Virus record (IMG/VR): IMGVR_UViG_3300000116_000299
Location: 1-21,280 of that record
Length of the DNA: 21,280 bases
From: a virus
Reading direction: 5' to 3' (one strand)
Both the position numbers and the translations under genes were made by a program. Below are positions 1 through 7,077 of the stretch, one piece after another (position 1 is the first letter of the stretch; each line of letters begins with the position of its first letter). A model generated the notes under the pieces. It was given only the letters and a program-made list of their open reading frames with translations, ran no database searches and was not told the DNA's origin.

Positions 1-1984
1 GTCTAGAACCTACAGCAAATGCTGTACCAACATTTGTACTATCCATTTGAACTGTTCCTTCTTTATTTAAAATTTGTTTTAATAACATATTTGTTTCATT
101 CATATTAGCATTACCTCCTGCTCCACCTTGTGTGTTTATATTAGGAGAAACTGCTAAACCATCACCTGCTGCTGTTACTGTAGTAGCACCAAATTTATCT
201 GTAATTGTAAATGGTCCTGATCCTGGGGGTGCAACACCATCTGCTACTGTTGATGCTATACCCCCAATAGCAGCTCCTGCAAGTGCTATCCCTGCTAATA
301 TAGGTAAAGAAGCAACACCAAATGTCATTGCAATTGCAACTGCTGCCGCGGCTGCTGCTGCTACTAATAGATATTTACCAAAAGATTGAACTCCTTCTGA
401 TAATTTTTCCATTGCTCTAGTTTGTTTTTCTGTTAGAGATTGCATTTGTTCATTTGCTTTTACTTCCTCTGCTTTTCTATCTAAATCAGCTTGTGCCTGG
501 GTGGATAATGCTTCTTGGCTTACTAAACTATCTGCTAATTGATCAGCACTCATTCCTAAAGCTCCAGCTAATGCTTGCTGTGCAAGAACATTCATACTTT
601 GTAAATCTTCTAAACTACCTGCTTCTTCAACTAAGGCTTTTGCTAAGGCTTCTTGATCTCCTGCTAAAGCTGCTGATCTTGCTTTTTCTAAATTTAGGTC
701 TCTACCTATTAATAATTCTGCTTCTAATTCTTTTTGAATAGAAGATTCAAAATCTAATAATTGGCTAGCAGAAGAAGCAACTGCACTCATTTCGATACCT
801 AAAGATTTAGCTGTAGCAACAGCTTTTGTTAAACCACCTTCAATACCCATAGCATTAACTCGGGCTAAACCTGTTATTTTATTAGCTTCATCTAAAACAT
901 CTGATAATTTTAATCTAATACCAAATTCTCTTTCAGCATCTAAAACTCCTTTTGCTTGTTCTTTTTCTAATGCTTTAAAACTTTTACCCGCAATCATAGC
1001 TTGTTTAGCCATGTTACCTACTGCTTCTTCTGATAATCCAAGTAATGCAAGAGATTCAGCTGCCCCTTCTCTAATATCTTTATCAAACGCAATTGCAGTG
1101 CCACCTAAAGATTTATTTAGGGACATTACTGCTTTTTTCTGTTCTTTTATAGTAATACCAGTAAGTCCTGCTGCCTTACTAGATTCATACATTTCGTTTT
1201 TAAATTCCTTAGCTTCCTTTTTGGACATACTAAGGCCACGAGCGATTTCAGTTGTAGATTGATCTGCTTTTTTAAATTGTTCAAATAAAGCACCTGCTAA
1301 TTTAAATAAAAGACCTGCTCCTAAAGCTGATTTATCTATACTTTTTACAATATTACCTGAGACTACGGATACTTTTTTAAATGCACCTACATTTCCTTCA
1401 TTTTGTTCTAAAAACTTTTTAGACTTAGCGTTTGCTTCATCTAGGTTAAAAAGTTTATTAAGGTCTCCCATTCCAAGTTTACTTAATAAACCAGTAAATG
1501 CTCCTGAGATTTTACCAACAGCACCTAAAGATTTTTCTTGGGCCTTAGCTCGTTCTTCAATAGCAGCTGTAATTTTATTTTGTTTTTTAAATGTTTCTTC
1601 TAAATCAACTAATTCTTCGGCATTTAAAACAATTCCTTCTTGTTTAGCTTGTTCTATTTTTCGTAAAGTTACTAATTGTGCTCTTTCAGCTTTTGCTAAT
1701 TGCTTTTGTTGAGCTAAAGAAATTTTATTCCCTTGATTAAGACTAGCTTGTATATCTTCTAGTATTTCATTTTGTTTACTAGCTTCTTTAATACCTTTTG
1801 TTAAATCTTGGGAATAACTTTTTGCTAATTTTTGGGCTTCAATATTAGCATCTTTAGTTTGATTAGTAATGCTTTCTGCAAATGTAACGGCTAAAGATTT
1901 AAAAGTAGAATCCAAATCCATAATAATTTGTTGGAATTCCTGTGCTTCTATTTTACCTTTTTTAATGTCGTCTCCTAATGCCAT
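1..1984 (-). CDS. Tape-measure-like tail protein (partial, C-terminus outside window)
   Basis: An open frame of 661 codons starts with ATG at 1984 and runs off the window at base 1. The predicted protein is mostly alpha-helical, rich in Ala, Glu, Lys and Gln, with long coiled-coil-like stretches over the first 200 residues. A very hydrophobic Ala/Gly/Ile segment lies at about residues 537-580, followed by a Gly/Pro/Thr-rich tail. Long helical proteins with hydrophobic patches encoded just after the tube and tail chaperones are typical tape measures, which set tail length and may enter the host membrane. T4 gp29 is 590 residues, so this one is longer. A late-promoter-like element lies at 1991-2007, only 12 bases before the ATG, and no Shine-Dalgarno is visible. 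The call rests on position and composition, not on a recognised signature motif. Confidence 0.72.
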   Translation of the reverse strand, partial: MALGDDIKKGKIEAQEFQQIIMDLDSTFKSLAVTFAESITNQTKDANIEAQKLAKSYSQDLTKGIKEASKQNEILEDIQASLNQGNKISLAQQKQLAKAERAQLVTLRKIEQAKQEGIVLNAEELVDLEETFKKQNKITAAIEERAKAQEKSLGAVGKISGAFTGLLSKLGMGDLNKLFNLDEANAKSKKFLEQNEGNVGAFKKVSVVSGNIVKSIDKSALGAGLLFKLAGALFEQFKKADQSTTEIARGLSMSKKEAKEFKNEMYESSKAAGLTGITIKEQKKAVMSLNKSLGGTAIAFDKDIREGAAESLALLGLSEEAVGNMAKQAMIAGKSFKALEKEQAKGVLDAEREFGIRLKLSDVLDEANKITGLARVNAMGIEGGLTKAVATAKSLGIEMSAVASSASQLLDFESSIQKELEAELLIGRDLNLEKARSAALAGDQEALAKALVEEAGSLEDLQSMNVLAQQALAGALGMSADQLADSLVSQEALSTQAQADLDRKAEEVKANEQMQSLTEKQTRAMEKLSEGVQSFGKYLLVAAAAAAAVAIAMTFGVASLPILAGIALAGAAIGGIASTVADGVAPPGSGPFTITDKFGATTVTAAGDGLAVSPNINTQGGAGGNANMNETNMLLKQILNKEGTVQMDSTNVGTAFAVGSR

Positions 1985-1990
1985 AAGGGT

Positions 1991-2007
1991 ATTTTGTTAT
2001 AAATATT
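1991..2007 (-). promoter_or_regulatory. Late-promoter-like element before the tape-measure-like gene
   Basis: The coding strand reads AATATTTATAACAAAAT, a full match to the repeated element of this window. It sits in the 36-base gap after the gp51-like frame, with its TATAA 12 bases from the ATG. Promoter function is inferred from recurrence and position. Confidence 0.6.
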
Positions 2008-2020
2008 AAAAAGAATAATT

Positions 2021-2314
2021 TTACTTATAACTAGACTTGTTTTGAAATGTGGGGCGGTTAACTTTACCTGATGAGTCTACCATAGATTTTTTACCTTTCC
2101 CTTTACTTGCTTCTTCTGCTTTTTTATTTTGGTTTTTATTATACTCATTTATTTCATGAAAAGTAAATTTACGAAGCCAAATAGGCATATTGTATATCGT
2201 AAACCAATCATAGCCCCCATTTCCATGGAAGACTATGTTGTGTATTTGGGTAAATAAGTTTTTTCTGTATGTTTGGCTATTTTCCAAAGTCAGGCCAAAA
2301 AAATCCAACCCCAA
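2021..2314 (-). CDS. gp51-like tail/baseplate chaperone frame, probably made by frameshift from gp26-like
   Basis: This 97-codon frame overlaps the end of the gp26-like gene by 38 bases in the +1 (equivalently -2) frame. Its only start near the beginning is TTG at 2314, with no convincing ribosome binding site, so independent initiation looks unlikely. The protein has an aromatic Ile-His / Gly-Gly-Tyr-Asp-Trp segment, then PIWLRKFTFHEINEY, then a Lys/Ser-rich hydrophilic tail. That layout resembles the small proteins encoded after gp26 in T4-like phages (gp51 position, baseplate hub assembly). Position between tube and tape measure is that of the T part of G/G-T chaperones. A shift at the T-run (2297-2303 on the plus strand) would give a fusion of about 329 residues. 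Assignment to gp51 is from memory of family features and is moderate. Confidence 0.65.
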   Translation of the reverse strand: MGLDFFGLTLENSQTYRKNLFTQIHNIVFHGNGGYDWFTIYNMPIWLRKFTFHEINEYNKNQNKKAEEASKGKGKKSMVDSSGKVNRPTFQNKSSYK

Positions 2315-3011
2315 TTGGAATTGTTTTTGTTGTTTCGCTACCAGAGGGAAAAAAAGTTAAATCTATATCTGGTGAAATGGATTTAATGTGTTCTCTTAAG
2401 GCACGAGCATCTCGCGCCAGTAAGTATTTATCTACAAACTCTCGAATATCTTTTTTATCCGTTTTTCCTTCTACAGATAAAATCATATGTTTTAATCTAG
2501 TAGTAAGAGTAGGATCTTCATTTTTATTTACTTTTTTTAAACTATCTAATTCACGTTGGATTTTCATTTCATCCCCGTGATTTAATAATTTAAACGTAAT
2601 TTCATTACCTGAGTGAGGAAATGTAAAGTTAAATTCATTTTTACCAGATTCAAATAATTCATCATTAATTTCGATATTATTTACTTCTGTTAGGTCAACT
2701 GTTTCCTCTACTCCTTCATATGTAAAATTATAATCTTTACCATACCCTAAAATACGGGCTGCAATCATAATTGCATTTTTATCTCCAATTAATAAATCAT
2801 TATAATTTATTTTGGAAACAATTAATGATTGGAATAGTTTATCTAGTACAGTTCCTTTTTGAATGTAAGAAGAATTAGTAAGAATATCTTCTTCTTTAGC
2901 AGTCATATATTTAATTTCAATTTTTCCTTCTGCTAAAGGAGAATCTTTAGAATATAAATATCCTTTTGAGGGTAAATCTACAACTTCAGTAGCTAATTTA
3001 AATTCGGCCAT
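2277..3011 (-). CDS. gp26: gp26-like baseplate hub / tail assembly chaperone
   Basis: A 244-residue protein starting with ATG at 3011. It begins with a short segment containing LPSKGYLY and a Thr-Ala-Lys-Glu-Glu-Asp stretch, has a basic helical middle, and ends in an aromatic IPIGVGFFWPDFGK. This pattern is characteristic of the T4 gp26/gp51 baseplate-hub assembly family (Pfam T4_baseplate); T4 gp26 is 208 residues. Such proteins act in the cytoplasm during tail assembly and are not clearly retained in the virion. It follows the tube gene and precedes the tape measure, the place where long-tailed phages encode G/G-T chaperones. The final codons contain a seven-T run where the gp51-like frame could be entered. 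The upstream region holds a terminator and a degenerate promoter over a perfect palindrome. Confidence 0.8.
   Translation of the reverse strand: MAEFKLATEVVDLPSKGYLYSKDSPLAEGKIEIKYMTAKEEDILTNSSYIQKGTVLDKLFQSLIVSKINYNDLLIGDKNAIMIAARILGYGKDYNFTYEGVEETVDLTEVNNIEINDELFESGKNEFNFTFPHSGNEITFKLLNHGDEMKIQRELDSLKKVNKNEDPTLTTRLKHMILSVEGKTDKKDIREFVDKYLLARDARALREHIKSISPDIDLTFFPSGSETTKTIPIGVGFFWPDFGK
2297..2303 (-). other. Candidate programmed frameshift site (T7 run)
   Basis: The coding strand reads GGA TTT TTT TGG in the gp26-like frame (codons 236-239). Phe codon 238 could re-pair one base forward (+1) or two bases back (-2) on the seven-T run, and either move enters the gp51-like frame at GGC CTG. The gp26-like stop follows six codons later. 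No stimulatory structure was established by eye. Confidence 0.5.
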
Positions 3012-3040
3012 AATCTTTATTTATTAATAACGTTTTATCG

Positions 3041-3054
3041 TTGATACATATCAA
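3041..3054. promoter_or_regulatory. Perfect palindrome over a degenerate late-promoter element before gp26-like gene
   Basis: TTGATACATATCAA is a perfect inverted repeat (six-base arms, two-base spacer) 30 bases before the gp26-like ATG. On the coding strand it contains ATATGTAT followed by CAACGATAAAAC, which resembles the promoter element with a short insertion. It could be a weaker or regulated promoter, or a protein-binding site; the sequence alone does not decide. Confidence 0.35.
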
Positions 3055-3057
3055 TAT

Positions 3058-3084
3058 AAGAAAAAGCTTGACCGAAGCCAAGCT
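3058..3084 (-). terminator. Intrinsic terminator after gp19 (UUCG tetraloop)
   Basis: The coding strand forms AGCTTGGC-TTCG-GTCAAGCT: an eight-pair stem with one G-T wobble closed by the very stable C(UUCG)G tetraloop. It is followed by TTTTTCTT and lies 30 bases after the gp19 stop codon. This would end tube transcripts and insulate the chaperone gene. Confidence 0.85.
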
Positions 3085-3113
3085 ATTTTCCAAATCAGGG
3101 GTGGGTAAAATTT

Positions 3114-3602
3114 TTAGAAATTTAAGATACAATAATCTGGTTGTACCGTTAATTCTATATTTTGAGCAGTATCTACAGAATCCCAATTATATTCTCCAAA
3201 TCCTGCATTTGTAATAAATGCACCTTTAATAATCCATTCTGATACAATATCTCCTACAGGGCCAAGTACATTGAAAGTAAGATCTTTCTTATAGAAGTCA
3301 CTATACCCATCACGACCAGTTACTGATTCATGATGCAAACGTACCCATTCCATAACGGCTTGGGCTCCTGATGGTGTAATTGGATCAAATAATGTTAATG
3401 AGATAGGATCCCAAACTGTTTTACCTTTTACATATCTTGATACATTAATATGATTTAATTCAACTGTACCTTGTGATACGGATACAGCTCCAACTCCTTT
3501 TACCACATAAGCAGGAATACCATCTACATAGAGGATAAATCTATTCTGCTGTTTTGGCTCAAAAGCTGTGAAAAATATTTCGTTTGGATCTAATACTGCC
3601 AT
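3114..3602 (-). CDS. gp19: Tail tube protein gp19
   Basis: A 162-residue protein, almost the length of T4 gp19 (163). It shows the family features: an N-terminal NRFILYVDGIPAYVVK beta segment, a central VWDPISLTLFDPI stretch with a Trp-Asp-Pro-Ile motif, and a C-terminal beta-rich half ending in QNIELTVQPDYCIL. Hexameric rings of this protein stack to form the inner tube of the contractile tail. It lies immediately downstream of the sheath gene, the conserved 18-19 pair. Its own promoter-like element begins 11 bases upstream and the UUCG terminator follows, so it can be made as a single-gene transcript, consistent with the high copy number needed. The leader is A/T only. Confidence 0.95.
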   Translation of the reverse strand: MAVLDPNEIFFTAFEPKQQNRFILYVDGIPAYVVKGVGAVSVSQGTVELNHINVSRYVKGKTVWDPISLTLFDPITPSGAQAVMEWVRLHHESVTGRDGYSDFYKKDLTFNVLGPVGDIVSEWIIKGAFITNAGFGEYNWDSVDTAQNIELTVQPDYCILNF

Positions 3603-3613
3603 TTTATTTTTTT

Positions 3614-3630
3614 ATTTTATTATAAATATT
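3614..3630 (-). promoter_or_regulatory. Late-promoter-like element before gp19
   Basis: The coding strand reads AATATTTATAATAAAAT, an exact consensus match, with the TATAA 17 bases before the gp19 ATG. The intervening leader is composed only of A and T. Confidence 0.62.
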
Positions 3631-3644
3631 TATCTTCTTAATTT

Positions 3645-6011
3645 TTATGCTGGGAATGTTGCTCCAGTTGGTAATACATTAAAATCTAGTATTACAAATT
3701 CAGCTGTTTTCGTTGGTTGTAAAAATATCTGACCTACTAATTCATTCCTATCTATTGTTGTTGGTGTATTATTAGTATCATCCATTACTACTTTAAAAGC
3801 ATACAATCCTTGTCTTTGTTGAACTCCTTCTAAATAAGGATTAACTACACTTAAGAAATTGTTTCTTGTTGCTATTGTATTTTGTTCAAATACTAAACCA
3901 TCAGCTACACCTGAAATAAATCCTTTAAGAGATATTAACAATCTACGTACATTTACTCTATCTAAAGCACTAGCACGTTTTTGTAATGTTTTCTGACCAA
4001 ATACAACTACTCCACTTTGTGGGAATGTTGCAAGTGGGTTAACATTTGCTTCATATAAAGTATCTCTATTAGTTGCAGATAATTTTCTTTCAGCTCTAAC
4101 TACTTGACCTAAAGCTCCTCTAGTTAATCCAGCGGGTGCAAACCATGGTTCGCTTGAAGCATCTGTAAATACATACACTCCTGGGATTACTGTTGAAGCT
4201 GGTGAGTAAACTAATTCTCCAGTTTGTGGATCTATCATTTGAACCCATGGCCAATAAGTTGCAGCATAACTGTTATCAAAAGCAGAAGCTGCTTGTGAAA
4301 CTGATGAAATTGAACTACCATATTTTACTAAATCTAGTACAGCAATTGCATCACCTCTTTGGATTGTATTTGATAATAAAGCTGTTGTTTGAGTTGCGTG
4401 AGTTGCGTTAAGTAACCCAGGAGCACTAATAACATTATATTGGTATTCATCTACATTTCCTAATAGAGCAATTGCGTTAGTATAATTACTACCAGTTAAT
4501 CCTTGTGTATCAAATGCAGCACCATCTCCTATGTTTCCATAAAAATTAGCAACACGTCCTGAAGTGGCTGTTGTTATATTTTCTCCACCTGCCCCATTAA
4601 ATGAACCAGAAGCTACTGCTGGTAAAGAACCTGTAAATTCTGATTTTGCTTGACCATTATTATCAAAATAATTTGGTGTTTTTAAATTTACTGATTTTAC
4701 TCTTACATATCTTGATAGATTAGCATATGATCCTGATTCTTGGATAAAGTAATCTGCTCCCTCATTAACTAAGTTTTTATTAATATCACCAATTTGTGCT
4801 GATATATAATTTGGTTGGTATGGGTCTAGTGATAGGTTATTATATTGTTCTAATACTACTTGTTGGTTTGTATTATCATTACCTCTACGGATAAGTAAAC
4901 TAAATGTTCCCGAGGCTGTATTTACTGAGGGAATTGACCAACGAACATTTTCTGCAGATCCAGTTGCTAAGGCACCTCCTGATAATTCAGTTGTTCCAGT
5001 ATTCATTACTGCTCCTTCAGAAATTGTTTCAAGTACAAATGGTGAATTACCATCTGCTAAATCAGCTGCTGTTAAAGTAATAACAGCTGTATCAGCATTT
5101 AATTCACTAGCTGTAAGAGTTAATTCAAGTGTTCCTGTTCCTGCTCCTACTGTTGCTAATAAAGCATCTTGGGATAATGAAAGTGTAGTTCCAGCTTTTA
5201 ATCCTTCTCCTTTTCCTGATACGGTTGCTATAACATTTGTTATAAGATCACTAGCAACAGTAATTTCAACTTGAACACCTGTAACTCCTGCTGCTCCTGT
5301 TCCTCCTACTATTAAATCTGTAGCTGCTGTTGCTCCTTGAGTAAATGTATAATCTCCATCATTTGCAGCTGTTGCGGCATCAAAAGTATTTGTACTAACA
5401 GCACCAAAAATTGTAGTTGCAATTAAAGGTGAACCACCATTATCGTTAGAAGAAAATGTAATTGTATCTCCTACTTCATATCCATTCCCTGCAGCTGAAG
5501 CTGTAACAGCAGTAACAACACCTGCGTTTGTAACTAAGTTAAATGTAGCACCTGTACCACTACCATTTGCTGTAAATGTAGCACCTGTATAAGTTACTTC
5601 ACCTGATCCCGTAAAAGCAGTACTATTTGTTGTTATAGAATTAAATAAAGTGCCTGCATTTGAGTCACCTGTTTTTAAAGCCGAACCATCTACTGTACTA
5701 ATAAATGAACTTGTAGCAGAAGTAAATGTTTCTGGAGTTACCCTAGTTACTAATAAACTGGTTCCACCACTTTGAAAATAATTATTAGCTGCTAATGAAG
5801 TCAAATATGAATAAGCAACTGATGCACTTTGTACGGTAGTACCAAAAATTGCTGTATATTCACTAAAAGAAGTAACCAGTGTAGGTACTTCAACAGGTCC
5901 TAAAGCAGCTGGTCCTATAATAGCAGCACCAATTTCCGCTGGTTGTTGAGTAATAAATGATTGGTCGTTTTCTCTAGCTAATACACCTGGAGATAATAAT
6001 GTTTCTGCCAT
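3645..6011 (-). CDS. gp18: Tail sheath protein gp18 with an added beta-rich insertion
   Basis: A 788-residue protein; T4 gp18 is 659. The N-terminus (LLSPGVLARENDQS, then GAAIIGPAALGPVEVPTLV) and the C-terminal domain (RRLLISLKGFISGVADGLVFEQN at about 689-711, then QIFLQPTKTAEFVILDF) are classic contractile sheath features. The C-terminal domain builds the inner sheath layer around the tube, and the protein contracts to drive the tube into the cell. Residues about 140-315 are a Gly/Thr/Ala-rich beta insertion with repeated GAGTG- and GNGY-GDT-type turns, probably exposed on the outside. It lies between the 83-residue gene and gp19, and its promoter-like element at 6035-6051 is the most distant from its ATG (29 bases). 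Confidence 0.95.
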   Translation of the reverse strand: MAETLLSPGVLARENDQSFITQQPAEIGAAIIGPAALGPVEVPTLVTSFSEYTAIFGTTVQSASVAYSYLTSLAANNYFQSGGTSLLVTRVTPETFTSATSSFISTVDGSALKTGDSNAGTLFNSITTNSTAFTGSGEVTYTGATFTANGSGTGATFNLVTNAGVVTAVTASAAGNGYEVGDTITFSSNDNGGSPLIATTIFGAVSTNTFDAATAANDGDYTFTQGATAATDLIVGGTGAAGVTGVQVEITVASDLITNVIATVSGKGEGLKAGTTLSLSQDALLATVGAGTGTLELTLTASELNADTAVITLTAADLADGNSPFVLETISEGAVMNTGTTELSGGALATGSAENVRWSIPSVNTASGTFSLLIRRGNDNTNQQVVLEQYNNLSLDPYQPNYISAQIGDINKNLVNEGADYFIQESGSYANLSRYVRVKSVNLKTPNYFDNNGQAKSEFTGSLPAVASGSFNGAGGENITTATSGRVANFYGNIGDGAAFDTQGLTGSNYTNAIALLGNVDEYQYNVISAPGLLNATHATQTTALLSNTIQRGDAIAVLDLVKYGSSISSVSQAASAFDNSYAATYWPWVQMIDPQTGELVYSPASTVIPGVYVFTDASSEPWFAPAGLTRGALGQVVRAERKLSATNRDTLYEANVNPLATFPQSGVVVFGQKTLQKRASALDRVNVRRLLISLKGFISGVADGLVFEQNTIATRNNFLSVVNPYLEGVQQRQGLYAFKVVMDDTNNTPTTIDRNELVGQIFLQPTKTAEFVILDFNVLPTGATFPA

Positions 6012-6034
6012 CTTTATATGTTATTTTTAATATT

Positions 6035-6051
6035 GTTTTATTATACATATT
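6035..6051 (-). promoter_or_regulatory. Late-promoter-like element before gp18
   Basis: The coding strand reads AATATGTATAATAAAAC, consensus with G in the variable sixth position. Its TATAA is 29 bases from the sheath ATG, the longest spacing of the set, which would give the longest leader. Confidence 0.58.
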
Positions 6052-6069
6052 AAAGATTTTCTCAAAGAA

Positions 6070-6321
6070 CTATTCTGATTTAATGAATTCTCCTTTTTCT
6101 AAATCAATATTACCTTCTCCATATTTTTCTTGTAATTCTTTACCTGCTTTTTCTTGGTCCTGGAGGAGTGATTGGTATTGGTTTTGAAGATTTTGTTTAT
6201 CTCTTTCTAAAAATACTTTTCTTAATTCAATTTGACCTAAGGAAAAAGTAATTTCATTTTCTGATCTTTGAAAATTTCTTAATTGTTGTAACTCTTCTGT
6301 TGATAACTTTAGTGTACTCAT
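6070..6321 (-). CDS. Small coiled-coil protein, unknown function
   Basis: An 83-residue hydrophilic protein, with a Gln/Glu/Lys/Leu heptad-like pattern over roughly residues 8-67 and an acidic end GNIDLEKGEFIKSE. I do not recognise a characterised family, although similar short coiled-coil proteins occur among T4-like structural genes. It is clearly expressed as a unit: it has its own late-promoter-like element 12 bases before the ATG, lies directly upstream of the sheath gene, and has no Shine-Dalgarno, like its neighbours. A role as a virion or tail-assembly component or scaffold is possible but is inferred only from location. No signal peptide, membrane segment or catalytic motif is visible. 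Confidence 0.7.
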   Translation of the reverse strand: MSTLKLSTEELQQLRNFQRSENEITFSLGQIELRKVFLERDKQNLQNQYQSLLQDQEKAGKELQEKYGEGNIDLEKGEFIKSE

Positions 6322-6326
6322 TTTTT

Positions 6327-6344
6327 ATTTTGTTTATAAATATT
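6327..6344 (-). promoter_or_regulatory. Late-promoter-like element at the end of the accessory island
   Basis: The coding strand reads AATATTTATAAACAAAAT, one A longer than consensus. It overlaps the stop codon of the reductase gene (6343-6345), so the structural unit restarts exactly where the island ends. Confidence 0.55.
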
Positions 6345-7077
6345 AATAAAATTCTTTTAATGCAATTATTTGTTCTTTTAATGGTAATGTTTTTATTGTC
6401 CCTACTAAACATTTATTAAATACAGGAATATCAATAGGGTTAATAATAATATTTTTATTATATACTTCTTTTAATAAAGAAAGCAATTCATATTTAGATA
6501 CACATTCTCCCTCTAATATATTTTCTGTAGGTAATTCATTCCAATGAAACATTAAATATAAACAGTACTGTGCCCAGGTTAAAGTAGAATTACCATTCCA
6601 ATAATATTCAGAATACCCATTTATTTTACCTTCTTGTGATAAAAACCATTCCATTAAGCTTGCCTTAGTATTTAACTCAGGCCCAAATATTGATGTTTTA
6701 ATAATTTTTGTATTTTTAGCCTCTTCTTTAATCCATTCAGCTGCTATTCTTTTAGAATTACCATAATCATCATTATCCATTTCACAATCAGTTCCTGGGT
6801 GTATAATTCGGGGTTGATGGTTTTCAATATATTTAGATGCATTTGTTTCTAACCATTTAGGTAACTCCCAATTTATTTGAAAATCTGTTGTTCTTTGGTG
6901 TATAGCTCCTATACAATTAATAATATAGGCACCATCAAAATTTTGTACTGATTGTTTAAAACAAGTTGAGGGCCACCTGCAATCTGCAATGGTTATACAT
7001 TCTATTCCTTTACTTTCAAAAAATTTATGGACCATATGTCCTAACATTCCTTTATGTCCTAATATTAATACTTTCAT
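6343..7077 (-). CDS. RmlD-type sugar-nucleotide reductase (SDR family)
   Basis: A 244-residue short-chain dehydrogenase. The N-terminal GHKGMLGH (G7, G10, G13) is the Rossmann NAD(P)-binding glycine motif. HPGTDC at 93-98 corresponds to the STDC-type active-site strand of RmlD, and YGNSK (Y105, K109) is the catalytic Tyr-x3-Lys. The family reduces 4-keto-6-deoxy nucleotide sugars; relatives are RmlD (dTDP-rhamnose) and the reductase domain of WbjC/CapF/FnlB (L-FucNAc pathway). The length fits a reductase without the C-terminal cupin domain of CapF. Its ATG overlaps the TGA of the dehydratase gene (ATGA), indicating translational coupling and a two-step pathway. Predicted substrate: the 4-keto product of the upstream enzyme. 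The exact sugar cannot be told from sequence. Confidence 0.82.
   Translation of the reverse strand: MKVLILGHKGMLGHMVHKFFESKGIECITIADCRWPSTCFKQSVQNFDGAYIINCIGAIHQRTTDFQINWELPKWLETNASKYIENHQPRIIHPGTDCEMDNDDYGNSKRIAAEWIKEEAKNTKIIKTSIFGPELNTKASLMEWFLSQEGKINGYSEYYWNGNSTLTWAQYCLYLMFHWNELPTENILEGECVSKYELLSLLKEVYNKNIIINPIDIPVFNKCLVGTIKTLPLKEQIIALKEFY

Noticed and set aside
132-389. Plus-strand Ala/Pro-rich frame
   Set aside because: Antisense of the Gly/Ala-rich hydrophobic segment in the tape-measure-like frame, which is continuous from 1984 to the window edge.
454-741. Plus-strand Leu-rich frame resembling a membrane protein
   Set aside because: It is antisense to Glu/Gln/Lys-rich coding of the tape-measure-like gene, which makes Leu-rich shadows; there is no start context or isolated promoter.
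2998-3186. 62-codon minus-strand frame spanning the gp19 terminator
   Set aside because: It overlaps the gp19 end, the UUCG hairpin and the gp26 leader in another frame and shows no recognisable domain.
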